From Streptomyces sp. 6-11-2 (GTDB lineage: Bacteria > Actinomycetota > Actinomycetes > Streptomycetales > Streptomycetaceae), in the NCBI RefSeq assembly GCF_006540305.1, contig NZ_BJOR01000001.1, forward strand, positions 7,502,001 through 7,566,000: DNA of 64,000 nt, read 5' to 3'. Positions 16,654 to 25,460 of this stretch are shown here, in pieces (position 1 is the stretch's first letter; each line of letters starts with the position of its first letter). A program made the position numbers and the translations under genes. The notes beneath the pieces are model-generated. The model was not told the DNA's origin, ran no database searches, and saw nothing but the letters and a program-made list of their open reading frames with translations.

Positions 16654-16949
16654 GCCCTCTGAATGTCACGACTTCTGCGGAATGTCAACAGATGAGCAAC
16701 CGGCTTGGGGAAGGCAGTGGTCGTACGAAGTCGTGGGAGCGGCGCTCTTACGTTCAGGTCGCGTCCGGCCCGCTTCGGCGTGCCGCCGGCCGAAAACGGC
16801 CCGGGCCGGTCCGACCGCCGCCGTTATGGAACCCGCCGTGCCGTGAGCGCCACGGCGGGGGCGCGGGGCACCGTCGGCGTGTGTCGCGCGATGGGCGTTG
16901 AGCCACCGGAGGTTCTCATCGGTGACGAAGCGCTGTCGGGGGTCGCCCG
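16654..16949. other. Non-coding interval upstream of the LysR gene
   Basis: No convincing gene is visible here. Open frames on both strands lack family features and ribosome sites. The part next to 16653 must hold the LysR promoter. Confidence 0.4.
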
Positions 16950-17520
16950 GAGAGAGTCACGACGGGGGAGGACCGAAGGACCTTGCCCCCGACTGTCCAG
17001 CGCCTTTACCTGGAAGTACGGCCCGCGGTTGTGCGTCGTGACGGCGGTCTCGAATCCGGACCGAGGGACGCGTCGGGCGACGACCGACAGGGAGCCGGGG
17101 GTACGTCCGGGCCAGTACCCGCCATGCTCGGGTCTGCGTCGAGCCGTTCCAGGAGGCGTGGACGACGCTGCGCCCGCCGGCGGACCGTGCGGCCGCGCTC
17201 GGTGGGTAGTACGGCGTGCCGATCCACTCGTTCCGAAACGCTCGGTACGAGATGTCGGCCCCGGGCAGCTTCGCGTCGTGGAGCAGGTTCCGTGAGGCGT
17301 TGCCCTCGGTGTTCCCCGCACCCGCTTACTCCGAGTAGTACGGGCTCTGGCCCCACCCGATGAACTCGTTGCCGTTGGAAAGGGCCTGGGTGTTCCCCTG
17401 GGTCGGTGACTCCAGCGGCGGCTGGTGGTAGTAGCTGCGGTGCACGGTCGCCTTACGGCTGCGGAAATCGAGGTCGAGGATCAAGCCGTGCGACCGCTGC
17501 TCGGGGGCGCCGTCGGGCGA
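16950..17520 (-). pseudogene. Arylsulfotransferase (ASST-like) C-terminal remnant
   Basis: Conceptual translation on the minus strand gives family-like blocks in different frames. HGLILDLDFRSRKATVHRSY and QGNTQALSNGNEFIGWG come first and run into a stop after SPYYSE. LHDAKLPGADISYRAFRNEW and GGRSVVHASWNGSTQTRAW follow, then SGFETAVTTHNRGPYFQVK in another frame. These match the C-terminal half of secreted arylsulfotransferase-family proteins. The N-terminal half is missing, and at least one stop and one frameshift interrupt the rest, so the gene is dead. It lies between the LysR gene and the ABC transporter operon. Confidence 0.65.
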
Positions 17521-17584
17521 CGCCGTCCATCCGCGGCAGCTTCGCGAGGTGGTATCCGTCTTCGTGGTCGTCGGTGAAGCCGGG

Positions 17585-17614
17585 AGCGGGGGCGTCCCGG
17601 GAGGCGCCCCCGCT
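17585..17614. terminator. Terminator hairpin of the ABC transporter operon
   Basis: A perfect 10-base-pair stem, AGCGGGGGCG with CGCCCCCGCT, and a 10-base loop lie about 75 bases beyond the 2-hydroxyacid dehydrogenase stop. Confidence 0.7.
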
Positions 17615-17687
17615 GTGATGGTGCGGCTTCCCGGCGACGGCACGGAACCGCGGCCGGGCCGGGGCGGGTCGTGAAGGCGCGGCCTCG

Positions 17688-18791
17688 TCAGGCCGAGCGG
17701 GTGGTCTCCTCGTGGAGCACGGGGTGGGCGAAGGGGAGGCCGGCGGTGTAGCGGGCGAGTTCGTCCGCGGCGGCTGCCGCCATGCGGTGGAGTTCGCCGC
17801 CGAGGGAGCCGGCGACGTGCGGGGTGAGGAGGACGTTGGGCAGGTCGTACAACGGGGAGTCGGGGGGCAGGACTTCGGGGACCGTGACGTCGAGAACCGC
17901 GTTGAGGCGGCCGGTGAGGAGTTCGTCGACCAGGGCGTCCTGGTCGACGAGGGAGCCACGGGAGGTGTTCACCAAGGTCGCGTCGTCGCGGAACAGGGCG
18001 AGCCGGCGGCGGTCGATGAGGTGCTGGGTGGCGGGGAGTTCGGGGGCGTGGACGGTGACCACGTCGCTGGCCGCGCACAGCTCGTCCAGCTCCACCGGGC
18101 GGGCGCCGAGGAGTTGGGCCTCCGCCGCGTCCACGTACGGATCGTGCAGGAGCAGGTCGAGATCGTGCGGGCGGAGGAGTTCCAGAACGCGGCGGCCGAT
18201 GCGTGAGGCGCCGACGACGCCGACCGTACGCCGGTAGTTCCCGACGTGGGGGTAGGCGGCCAGCCAGTCGTGCTCGAGGCCGCGCCGGGCGCGGTAGTCG
18301 TCCCGCATGCGCAGCAGCTGCTTGTTGGCGAGGAGGATCACCGCCACGGTGTACTCGGCGACGGGCAGGGCGTTGGCCCCGGCCGCCGAGGTGACCTGGA
18401 TCCCGCGCCGCCAGCAGGCGTCGGTGATGTGGTGCTTGACCGATCCGGCTGCGTGGATGACGGCTCGCAGCGCGGGCGCCCGGGCGAGGACGTCCTCGTC
18501 CAGCGGCGGGCAGCCCCAGCTGCTGACGATGACCTCGGTGTCGCGCAGGGCAGCGGCGGCCCGCGGGTCGCCGAAGTCGTCGACGACGAGGGCCGGGTCG
18601 AGGTCGGCGAGCTCGGTGAGCCGGTCCAGGGTGGCGCGGTCGATCAGCCGGCCGGCGAGATCGGCGTGCATGGCCAGCAGGGTGCGTGGACGCCGCCGTC
18701 CGGAGGCGGCCGGGTTCGGCGACGCGGCTGGTGCGGTCGGGGGGTTGGACACTCGGTTCTCCGGTACGGGTGTGGCAGGGGAGGACGTCAC
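17688..18791 (-). CDS. D-isomer-specific 2-hydroxyacid dehydrogenase
   Basis: The 367-residue protein has the two-domain NAD-dependent fold. It shows a variant dinucleotide motif VGVVGASRIGRRVLELL, the conserved arginine region ATLVNTSRGSLVDQDALVDE, and the C-terminal histidine in LLTPHVAGSLGGE. It would reduce or oxidise a 2-keto/2-hydroxy acid, possibly derived from the sugar imported by the neighbouring ABC system. The GTG at 18791 overlaps the permease stop as GTGA, so it is the fourth gene of a coupled operon. Confidence 0.87.
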   Translation of the reverse strand: MTSSPATPVPENRVSNPPTAPAASPNPAASGRRRPRTLLAMHADLAGRLIDRATLDRLTELADLDPALVVDDFGDPRAAAALRDTEVIVSSWGCPPLDEDVLARAPALRAVIHAAGSVKHHITDACWRRGIQVTSAAGANALPVAEYTVAVILLANKQLLRMRDDYRARRGLEHDWLAAYPHVGNYRRTVGVVGASRIGRRVLELLRPHDLDLLLHDPYVDAAEAQLLGARPVELDELCAASDVVTVHAPELPATQHLIDRRRLALFRDDATLVNTSRGSLVDQDALVDELLTGRLNAVLDVTVPEVLPPDSPLYDLPNVLLTPHVAGSLGGELHRMAAAAADELARYTAGLPFAHPVLHEETTRSA

Positions 18792-19669
18792 TTGACGCTT
18801 CCCGCGGTCAGGCCGGCCTTCCAGTGGCGCTGCAGGGCGACGAAGGCGATGACCAGCGGGACGATGCCGAGCAGGGAGCCGGTGACGACCAGCGGGTAGT
18901 ACTCGGGGAAGGCGTGGGTCTGGGTGTTCCAGCTGTACAGGCCGAGACTGAGGGGGAACAGCCGGTTGTCGGAGAGCATCACCAGGGGCAGGAAGAAGTT
19001 GTTCCAGATGGCGGTGAACTGGAACAGGAAGACGGTGACGAGTCCGGGCATCACCATCCGCAGCCCCACCGACCAGAACGTCCGCAGCTCGCCGGCGCCG
19101 TCCATGCGGGCGGCCTCCAGCACCTCGCCCGGTACGTATCCGGCGCAGAAGACGCGCGCCAGGTAGACGCCGAAGGGATTGACGAGGCTGGGGACGAACA
19201 CGGCCCAGAAGGTGTTGACGACGCCCAGCTTGGAGGCCAGCAGGTACATCGGCAGCGCGAGCGCGGTGGTGGGCACCAGCACGCCGAGCAGGACGAGCCC
19301 GAACAGCTTCTCCTTGCCGGGGAAGCTGTAGACGTGGAAGGCGTATCCCGCGCAGACGCACACGAGCGCGCACAGCAGGGCGCCGATCCCGGCGTACAGC
19401 AGGGAGTTGACGTACCAGCGGAAGTAGATGCCGTCGCCGGCCGTGGCCAGGGCGTGGAGGTTGGCGCCGAGGTGCCAGGTGGAGGGGGTGAGGGTACGGC
19501 CGCCGAGCAGGTCCCCGGTGTTCTTGGCGGCGGCGGTGAGCAGCCAGGCGAGCGGCAGCAGGGTGTAGGCGGTGGCCAGTACCAGGGCGCCGTTGACGGC
19601 GGACCTGGACAGCGACCAGGGACGGCCCTTCACGCGTGCGGCGCCGCGCTGTGCGGTGGCGGTGGTCAT
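18788..19669 (-). CDS. Carbohydrate ABC transporter permease (MalG-type)
   Basis: This 293-residue membrane protein has about six helices. It has the EAA loop of MalG-type permeases around VLEAARMDGAGELRTFWSVG and a C-terminal segment, LVIAFVALQRHWKAGLTAGS, typical of the family. It pairs with the upstream permease to form the channel for the sugar delivered by the lipoprotein encoded at 20637-21977. The ATG at 19669 overlaps the stop of the previous gene as ATGA. No dedicated ATPase is present. Streptomyces sugar importers usually share the MsiK ATPase. Confidence 0.9.
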   Translation of the reverse strand: MTTATAQRGAARVKGRPWSLSRSAVNGALVLATAYTLLPLAWLLTAAAKNTGDLLGGRTLTPSTWHLGANLHALATAGDGIYFRWYVNSLLYAGIGALLCALVCVCAGYAFHVYSFPGKEKLFGLVLLGVLVPTTALALPMYLLASKLGVVNTFWAVFVPSLVNPFGVYLARVFCAGYVPGEVLEAARMDGAGELRTFWSVGLRMVMPGLVTVFLFQFTAIWNNFFLPLVMLSDNRLFPLSLGLYSWNTQTHAFPEYYPLVVTGSLLGIVPLVIAFVALQRHWKAGLTAGSVK

Positions 19670-20640
19670 GCGGCGGCCTCCGTGGCGGGCTGGGGCCGGT
19701 CCTCGCCCCGGGCGCGGGTGGCCCGGGTGACGACGAAGGAGAGCGCGGCGGCGGCCAGCGCCAGCAGGACCGAGGAGGCCGCGGCCAGGCCGTAGTCGTG
19801 CCGCTCGAAGGCCGCGGTGTAGGCGTACATGTTGGGGGACCAGGTGGAGACGACGCTGGGGGTGGTGCCGTGCAGGATCATCGGCTCGGTGAACAGCTGG
19901 AGGGAGCCGATGACGGTGAACAGGCCGACGACCGCGAGCGAGGAGCGGATCAGCGGGATCTTGACGCTGAGCGCCGTGCGCAGCGGCCCGGCACCGTCGA
20001 CCACGGCGGCCTCCAGGACCTCGCGCGGGATGGCCTGCAACGCGGCGAAGAAGATCACCATGTTGTAGCCGGTCCACTCCCACACCGCCATGTTGACGAC
20101 GGCCGGCAGCGGGTGGCCCAGCAGGTCGGCGTGGGTGCCGAGCGAGTCCAGGGCGCCGATCACCGGGCTGATGCCCGGCGTGTAGAGGTAGATCCAGACC
20201 AGGGTGGCGATGGTGCCCGGCACCGCGTGCGGCAGGAACAGGGCGAGCTGGAAGAACCGGCGGGCCTTGACCAGGGCGGAGTCCAGCAGCAGGGCCAGCA
20301 CCAGCGCCAGGATCATCATCAGCGGGATGTAGAGCAGGCAGTACTGCGCCAGGTTGAGGAAGCCGCCGCGGAAGGCCGCGTCGCCCAGCGCCCGGGTGTA
20401 GTTCCCGAGGCCCGTGAAGACGGTCTCGCTGCCGCCGAAGCCGAGGCCGGAGCGGTGCTCGGCGTAGAGGCTGAGGTAGACGGCGTAGCCCACCGGCACC
20501 AGCGTGGCGCCGGTGAAGAGCACGAAGAACGGCGCGAGCAGCACGGCGGGCGCCCCGTACCGCCGCCGCCGGACGGCGGCGGCGGTACGCGAGGGCGCGG
20601 CGGAGGCCGTGCGGGTGGCCGTGGGAGCGGTCGGGGTCAC
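19666..20640 (-). CDS. Carbohydrate ABC transporter permease (MalF-type)
   Basis: The 324-residue protein has a short cytosolic N-terminus and about six membrane helices. It carries the EAA motif region VLEAAVVDGAGPLRTALSVK, which identifies it as the MalF-type partner of the following permease. The GTG at 20640 overlaps the stop of the binding-protein gene (GTGA), so the proteins are translated in a coupled way. The substrate is expected to be an oligosaccharide or sugar-acid product, given the DUF2264 and beta-helix genes nearby. Confidence 0.9.
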   Translation of the reverse strand: MTPTAPTATRTASAAPSRTAAAVRRRRYGAPAVLLAPFFVLFTGATLVPVGYAVYLSLYAEHRSGLGFGGSETVFTGLGNYTRALGDAAFRGGFLNLAQYCLLYIPLMMILALVLALLLDSALVKARRFFQLALFLPHAVPGTIATLVWIYLYTPGISPVIGALDSLGTHADLLGHPLPAVVNMAVWEWTGYNMVIFFAALQAIPREVLEAAVVDGAGPLRTALSVKIPLIRSSLAVVGLFTVIGSLQLFTEPMILHGTTPSVVSTWSPNMYAYTAAFERHDYGLAAASSVLLALAAAALSFVVTRATRARGEDRPQPATEAAA

Positions 20641-21977
20641 GGCGCGGAGACCTTCAGACCGCGGTTCTTCAGCTCGGAGACGGTGTCCTTCTGAGCGGCC
20701 GCGAGGGCCTGGGCGATGGTGCCGGATCCGGAGGAGAGCTTGCCGAAGGAGTCCTTCAGGGAGTTGTTGGTGACGCCCATCGCCGGACCCCAGGTCCACT
20801 TCTGCTCGATGGACCCGGCGGCGCTCTTGTAGACACCGTAGATGTCCTGCCCGCCGTAGAAGTCGGCCTTGAACGCCTTCGCGGCCACCGGCACCAGCGC
20901 GGGGTCGGCCGGGAAGGCGGAGGAGTCACCGGAGGAGATCCGGGCCTGGATGCCCTGGGCGGTGGTGGTGGCCCACGTGGCGAACTCGACGGCGGCCTCC
21001 GCCTTCTTGCTGTCCTTGGAGACGGCGAAGGTGGTGCCGCCGAGCATGCCGCTCGCGGGGGTGCCGTTCCAGGACGGCAGCGGGGCCACGGCCCACTTTC
21101 CGGCCTGGTCCTTCGGAAGGGTGCCCTTCAGCACGCCCCCGCCCCAGGACGCCCCCAGGTAGCCGGCCGTCTGGCCCTTCTGCAGCGAGGCGGTCCACTG
21201 CTGGCTGAACGAGGGCTCGACCCGGACCAGGTCGTCGTTGATCATCTTCTGCCAGTAGTCGGCGACCTTCTTCGTCTCGGGCGCCTCCAGGTTCACCTGC
21301 CAGGTGTCCCCGGCGGTGCCGAACCACTGCGCGCCCGCCTGCCAGGCCATCGCCTCGAAGGTGGTCGGGTCGTCGGGGAAGAACGTGGCGATACGGCTGC
21401 CGGGTTCCGCCTTCTTCAGCTTCTCGGCGGCCGTGCGGAACTCGCCCCAGGTCGTGGGCACTTCGATGCCCGCCTTGTCGAACAGGTCCTTGCGGTAGTA
21501 GAAGGCCTGCGGGGCGGCGTCCAGCGGCAGCGCGTACGTGGCACCGCCGAGAGTGGTCAGCTGCACCGCCTGCGGCAGGTACTTCGCCTTCAGGTCGGCG
21601 CCGACGTACTTGCCGATGTCCTGGACGGCCCCCTGGCTGACGAAGTCCGGCAGCTGCGGGTACTCGACGTTGAACACGTCGGGGGCGTTGTGGGCCTTGA
21701 CCGCGTTGGAGAGCTTCGCATAGCCGCCGGCCGAACCGGAGGGGATCTCCTCGTAGCTGACGTGCACGTCCTTGTGGGAGGCGTTGAAAGCATCCACCAC
21801 CTGCTGGGTGCCCTTCGCCCAGCCCCAGAACGTGATGTCGACGGGCTTGCCCGAGCCGGACGCCGGGCGGTCGTCGTCGCTGCCGCAGGCGGCGAGGAGG
21901 GTGGCGGACAGCGCGGCGGCGGTGAGCGCGGCGGCGGCGCGGAGGGCTGTGCGACTGCGGGTGGGGGCAGCGGACAT
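20637..21977 (-). CDS. Sugar ABC transporter substrate-binding lipoprotein
   Basis: The 446-residue product has a lipoprotein signal ending in the lipobox LLAACGS. It has the body of a family 1 solute-binding protein, with the early motif ITFWGWAKGTQQVVDAFN, then APDVFNVEYPQLPDFV, and late MLGGTTFAVSKDSKKAEAA. It would capture the sugar outside the membrane. The ATG at 21977 follows AGGAG. It is first in the operon and is divergent from the DUF2264 gene. GATCGA-containing operators lie in the shared upstream region. Confidence 0.92.
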   Translation of the reverse strand: MSAAPTRSRTALRAAAALTAAALSATLLAACGSDDDRPASGSGKPVDITFWGWAKGTQQVVDAFNASHKDVHVSYEEIPSGSAGGYAKLSNAVKAHNAPDVFNVEYPQLPDFVSQGAVQDIGKYVGADLKAKYLPQAVQLTTLGGATYALPLDAAPQAFYYRKDLFDKAGIEVPTTWGEFRTAAEKLKKAEPGSRIATFFPDDPTTFEAMAWQAGAQWFGTAGDTWQVNLEAPETKKVADYWQKMINDDLVRVEPSFSQQWTASLQKGQTAGYLGASWGGGVLKGTLPKDQAGKWAVAPLPSWNGTPASGMLGGTTFAVSKDSKKAEAAVEFATWATTTAQGIQARISSGDSSAFPADPALVPVAAKAFKADFYGGQDIYGVYKSAAGSIEQKWTWGPAMGVTNNSLKDSFGKLSSGSGTIAQALAAAQKDTVSELKNRGLKVSAP

Positions 21978-22080
21978 GGCTCGGCTCCTGGGAGACGGGA
22001 CGGGTGAAGTGTGCCCGGTGCGGAGCCGGCGGCGGCGAGGACGGCCGGGCTCCGGGGCCGTCGGGCCCGGGTACCGCACA

Positions 22081-22250
22081 TCTTGGGAACGCTTCAGATC
22101 GAAGTCAATACCTTTCGATCGAACGATCTCATATGATCAGAGGGGCAGGGGGTGAGGAACCTGGATGTTCTGCGGATTTGTGGCGTTGGCGAGGTGTGGG
22201 CGTCCCTTGTTCAGATCATTCGATCGATTGCATTGACGATCGATCGGGCG
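22081..22250. promoter_or_regulatory. Divergent operator region with TTCGATCGAA palindromes
   Basis: Between the binding-protein and DUF2264 genes lie the palindrome TTCGATCGAA (22114-22123) within GATCGAACGATC, a near copy TTCGATCGAT (22219-22228), and a further GACGATCGATCG (22235-22246). A GGGAACGCTTC element (22085-22095) also resembles LacI-type half sites. The hybrid regulator encoded at 24296 is the likely ligand. This is inferred from position. Confidence 0.5.
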
Positions 22251-22287
22251 ACTTCTAGATTCGGCACCCCGAGCAAGGAGCCCCGCC

Positions 22288-24216
22288 ATGCCGCGCACGT
22301 CCCTCCCACCCGAGGACCGCTCGCTCAGCCCGTACACGGGCTGGACCCGCGCCCACTGGGAGGCCGTCGCGGACAGGCTGCTCACCGCGGCGTTGCGGCA
22401 CGCCGGGCCCGACCACGCCCTGATCGCGCTGCCCGGCCCGCGCCCGAGCTGGTCCGGCCCGCGGTCGGACGCGCTGGAGGGCTACGCCCGTACCTTCCTG
22501 CTGGCCGCCCTCCGAGTCGCGGGCGCCGGCGGGCAGGACCCGCTGCGACTGCTGGACCGGTACGCCGAGGGGCTGGCCGCGGGAACGCGGTGCCCCACCG
22601 GGGAAAGGGAACTGACCGGTCGTGATCCGGTCGCCTGGTCGGCGGTCACCGACCGGGGACAGGCCATGGTGGAGGCGGCCTCCGTCGCACTCGCCCTCCG
22701 TCTGACCCGGCCCTGGCTGTGGGACCGCCTCCCCGCACGGACCCGCACCCGCGCCGCCGACTGGCTCGCGGGCGCGCTGCGCCACACCCCCGTCGACAAC
22801 AACTGGTGGCTCTTCCAGGTCACCGTCGGAGGATTCCTCGCCGAGACCGGCCACCACACCGAGGCCGCCGAACACGCCGTCGCCCAGGGGCTGTCCAGGA
22901 TCGAGCAGTGGTACCTGGGCGACGGCTGGTACACCGACGGACGGCCGCGCGCCGTCGACCACTACAACGGGTGGGCCTTCCACCTCTACCCCGTCCTGCA
23001 CGCCCACCTGACGGACGACAGACGGCTGCTCGACCGCTACGGCACCCGGCTCGCCGCCCACCTCGGGCAGTACGCGCACACCTTCGGCGGCGACGGCGCC
23101 CCGCTGCACCAGGGCCGTTCGCTCATCTACCGGTTCGCCTCCGCCGCCGCACCGTGGGCCGGCGCCTTGACCGGCCACACCCCGCTGAGTCCGGGCACCA
23201 CACGACGGCTGGCCTCCGGCACCCTGCGCCACTTCCTCGACCACGGCGCCCTGGACGACGACGGCCTGCTCACGCTCGGCTGGTTCGGTTCCTGGCCTGC
23301 GCTGGTGCAGCCGTACTCGGGCCCCGCCTCGCCGTACTGGGCGAGCAAGGGCTTCCTCGGCCTGCTGCTGCCGCCCGGCCACCCCGTGTGGACGGCCGTG
23401 GAGGAACCCGCACCGGCCGAGCGCGGCGACGCCGTGGTCCCGGTGCGCGGAGCGGGCTGGCTGATCCAGTCCACGGCCGCCGACGGACTCGTACGCGTGC
23501 ACAACCACGGCAGCGACAACCAGCCGGCCGACGAACTCCTGCCGGACGACCCGCTGTACGCGCGCCTGGCGTACTCCACCGCCACCGGACCGGCCTTCGA
23601 GGGCACCGCCGACAACCACTTCGCGCTGCTGGACGGCGGCGAGGCGAGCGAGCGCGGCCCGATCGTCCCGCTCGGCGCGGGACCCGGCTGGGCGGCCTCC
23701 GCCCACCGGCCCCGCATCGGAGGGGCCGCACTGCCGGGCGTCGGCGTCACCTCCCTGGTGCTCGCCGCCGGAGCCGAGGAGATCCACGCGCACCTGGTCA
23801 CCGGCGCCCCCGGCGGGACCGGGGTACGGCACACGGGATGGGCCGTGGCCGGGAGCGCGGTGGAGACGGCTGTGACCGGCGGCGGAGCACGGGTACGGGT
23901 CACCGGGTCCGCACTGGTCTCCGAGGCAGTCGCCCTGCACGGCCTGGACGCCGCCACGACCGAGCCCGTGCCTGCGGGCACCGCGTTCGGGCCCGCGGCG
24001 GCGGTCCCGGTGCTGACCGGCACGGTCACGGGGGAGGAGTGCCTGTTCGTCTCGGCGGTCCGGCTGAGCGGAGCCGGGACCGCGCCGCCGGCCGCGCGGG
24101 TCGCGGTGGAGGCCGCCCCGACGGGCCACCGGCTGCGCGTCCACTGGCCGGACGGCAGCCACAGCGAGGCCCTCATCCGCGCGGACGGGGTGACCGTCAC
24201 CTCCGACGAGGACTGA
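22288..24216 (+). CDS. DUF2264-family protein
   Basis: The 642-residue cytosolic protein belongs to the DUF2264 family, which is linked to polysaccharide use. Its N-terminal helical domain resembles an alpha/alpha toroid, with HTPVDNNWWLFQVTVGGF, WYTDGRPRAVDHYNGWAFHL and GLLTLGWFGSWPALVQPYSG as characteristic aromatic blocks. The C-terminal half is beta-rich. It probably acts on unsaturated or acidic oligosaccharides imported by the divergent ABC system, but no catalytic mechanism can be assigned. AAGGAG lies seven bases before the ATG at 22288. Confidence 0.85.
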   Translation: MPRTSLPPEDRSLSPYTGWTRAHWEAVADRLLTAALRHAGPDHALIALPGPRPSWSGPRSDALEGYARTFLLAALRVAGAGGQDPLRLLDRYAEGLAAGTRCPTGERELTGRDPVAWSAVTDRGQAMVEAASVALALRLTRPWLWDRLPARTRTRAADWLAGALRHTPVDNNWWLFQVTVGGFLAETGHHTEAAEHAVAQGLSRIEQWYLGDGWYTDGRPRAVDHYNGWAFHLYPVLHAHLTDDRRLLDRYGTRLAAHLGQYAHTFGGDGAPLHQGRSLIYRFASAAAPWAGALTGHTPLSPGTTRRLASGTLRHFLDHGALDDDGLLTLGWFGSWPALVQPYSGPASPYWASKGFLGLLLPPGHPVWTAVEEPAPAERGDAVVPVRGAGWLIQSTAADGLVRVHNHGSDNQPADELLPDDPLYARLAYSTATGPAFEGTADNHFALLDGGEASERGPIVPLGAGPGWAASAHRPRIGGAALPGVGVTSLVLAAGAEEIHAHLVTGAPGGTGVRHTGWAVAGSAVETAVTGGGARVRVTGSALVSEAVALHGLDAATTEPVPAGTAFGPAAAVPVLTGTVTGEECLFVSAVRLSGAGTAPPAARVAVEAAPTGHRLRVHWPDGSHSEALIRADGVTVTSDED

Positions 24217-24295
24217 TCAAATTAATGAGCAATAGATCAGTAATGTATCGAACGCTAGACTCGTGATGAGTCAGATCAGGGAGAAGGGGACCGTC

Positions 24296-25357
24296 ATGTC
24301 GATCGCGGCTGACGAGCGCCGGACGCGGATCCTCGAGATCGTGCGCAAGCTCGGCACGGTTCGGGTGACAGACCTCGCGGCCCGTCTGGACCTCCCGGCG
24401 GTCACCGTGCGCCGGGACGTGGCGACCCTCGCCGAGACAGGCCTGTTGCGCCGCTCGCACGGCTCGGTCTCGGTACCGGACGAGCGAGCAGGCGCCGACG
24501 CCCGCACTCTCGGCCTGATCGTGCCCACGGTGAGCCACACCGTCAGCCAGTACTTCGACGAGGTGATCGCCGGCGCGCGCGCCGCAGCCGCCGACGCCGG
24601 AGCCCACCTGGTGCTCGGCATCTCGTCCTACGACCCCGGCGCGGACCGCGGCCAAGCGGAACAACTGCTCAAGTCGGGCGCCGAGGGACTCATGCTCACA
24701 CCCAACTGGATGTCCACGAGCAACCCGGACGACCGCCTCTGGCTCAACGAACTGCCGGTCCCGACCGTGCTCGTCGAACGCCGGGCCGCCGTCGGCACGG
24801 CCGCCGCGGAACTCGACTCGGTCAGCTCCGACCACCATCACGGCGTGCTGCTCGCCCTGCGCCACCTGGCCGCGCTCGGCCACGACACCGTCGCCCTCGC
24901 CGCCCGCCGCGACACCTGGACGGCGCTGAAAGTACGCAGCGGTTACGCCGAAGGCTGCGCCACCCTCGGCCTGACACCGCAGCCGGTGATCGACATCGAC
25001 GATCCCGCCACGGCCCCCGAGCGGGTGGCGGGCCAACTGGCCGAGGCCGTCGGCCGGGGCGTGCGAGCCGCGCTCGTGCACAACGACCAGGACGCCATCC
25101 AGCTTCCGGCACTGCTGCGCGCACGCGGCCTGTCCGTCCCCGAGGACCTGGCGCTGATCAGCTACGACGACGTCTTCGCGGCCCTCGGTGCCCCGCCGCT
25201 GACCGCCGTGGCCCCGCCCAAGCGGGCCGTCGGCGCCGCCGCCGTCGACCTGCTGCTGAGGCGGCTGCGCCACGGCTCGGCCCTCCCGATCCACCGGCTG
25301 GAACTGCTCCCCGAACTGAAGGTACGTGCCTCCTGCGGCCGTCAGGGCACCGCCTGA
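24296..25357 (+). CDS. DeoR-HTH/LacI-type hybrid transcriptional regulator
   Basis: This 353-residue regulator has a DeoR-like winged helix at the N-terminus (RRTRILEIVRKLGTVRVTDL followed by LPAVTVRRDVATLAETGLL) fused to a LacI/periplasmic-binding-type sensor (from about residue 60, with LGLIVPTVSHTVSQYFDEV and PEDLALISYDDVFAALGAPP). It should sense a sugar. It lies 79 bases after the DUF2264 gene and probably represses it, the ABC operon and perhaps the beta-helix gene. GAGAAGGGGA precedes the ATG at 24296, so a longer start at 24263 is not preferred. Confidence 0.88.
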   Translation: MSIAADERRTRILEIVRKLGTVRVTDLAARLDLPAVTVRRDVATLAETGLLRRSHGSVSVPDERAGADARTLGLIVPTVSHTVSQYFDEVIAGARAAAADAGAHLVLGISSYDPGADRGQAEQLLKSGAEGLMLTPNWMSTSNPDDRLWLNELPVPTVLVERRAAVGTAAAELDSVSSDHHHGVLLALRHLAALGHDTVALAARRDTWTALKVRSGYAEGCATLGLTPQPVIDIDDPATAPERVAGQLAEAVGRGVRAALVHNDQDAIQLPALLRARGLSVPEDLALISYDDVFAALGAPPLTAVAPPKRAVGAAAVDLLLRRLRHGSALPIHRLELLPELKVRASCGRQGTA

Positions 25358-25460
25358 GCGCCTGCATCACCCGGAGCACATGACTTCTGAGGTCAGACCG
25401 TCCGCTGCCCCGGCGAGCTCACGCGACGTGGGAGAGCCCGCCGGGTCTGTGGGCTGCGGG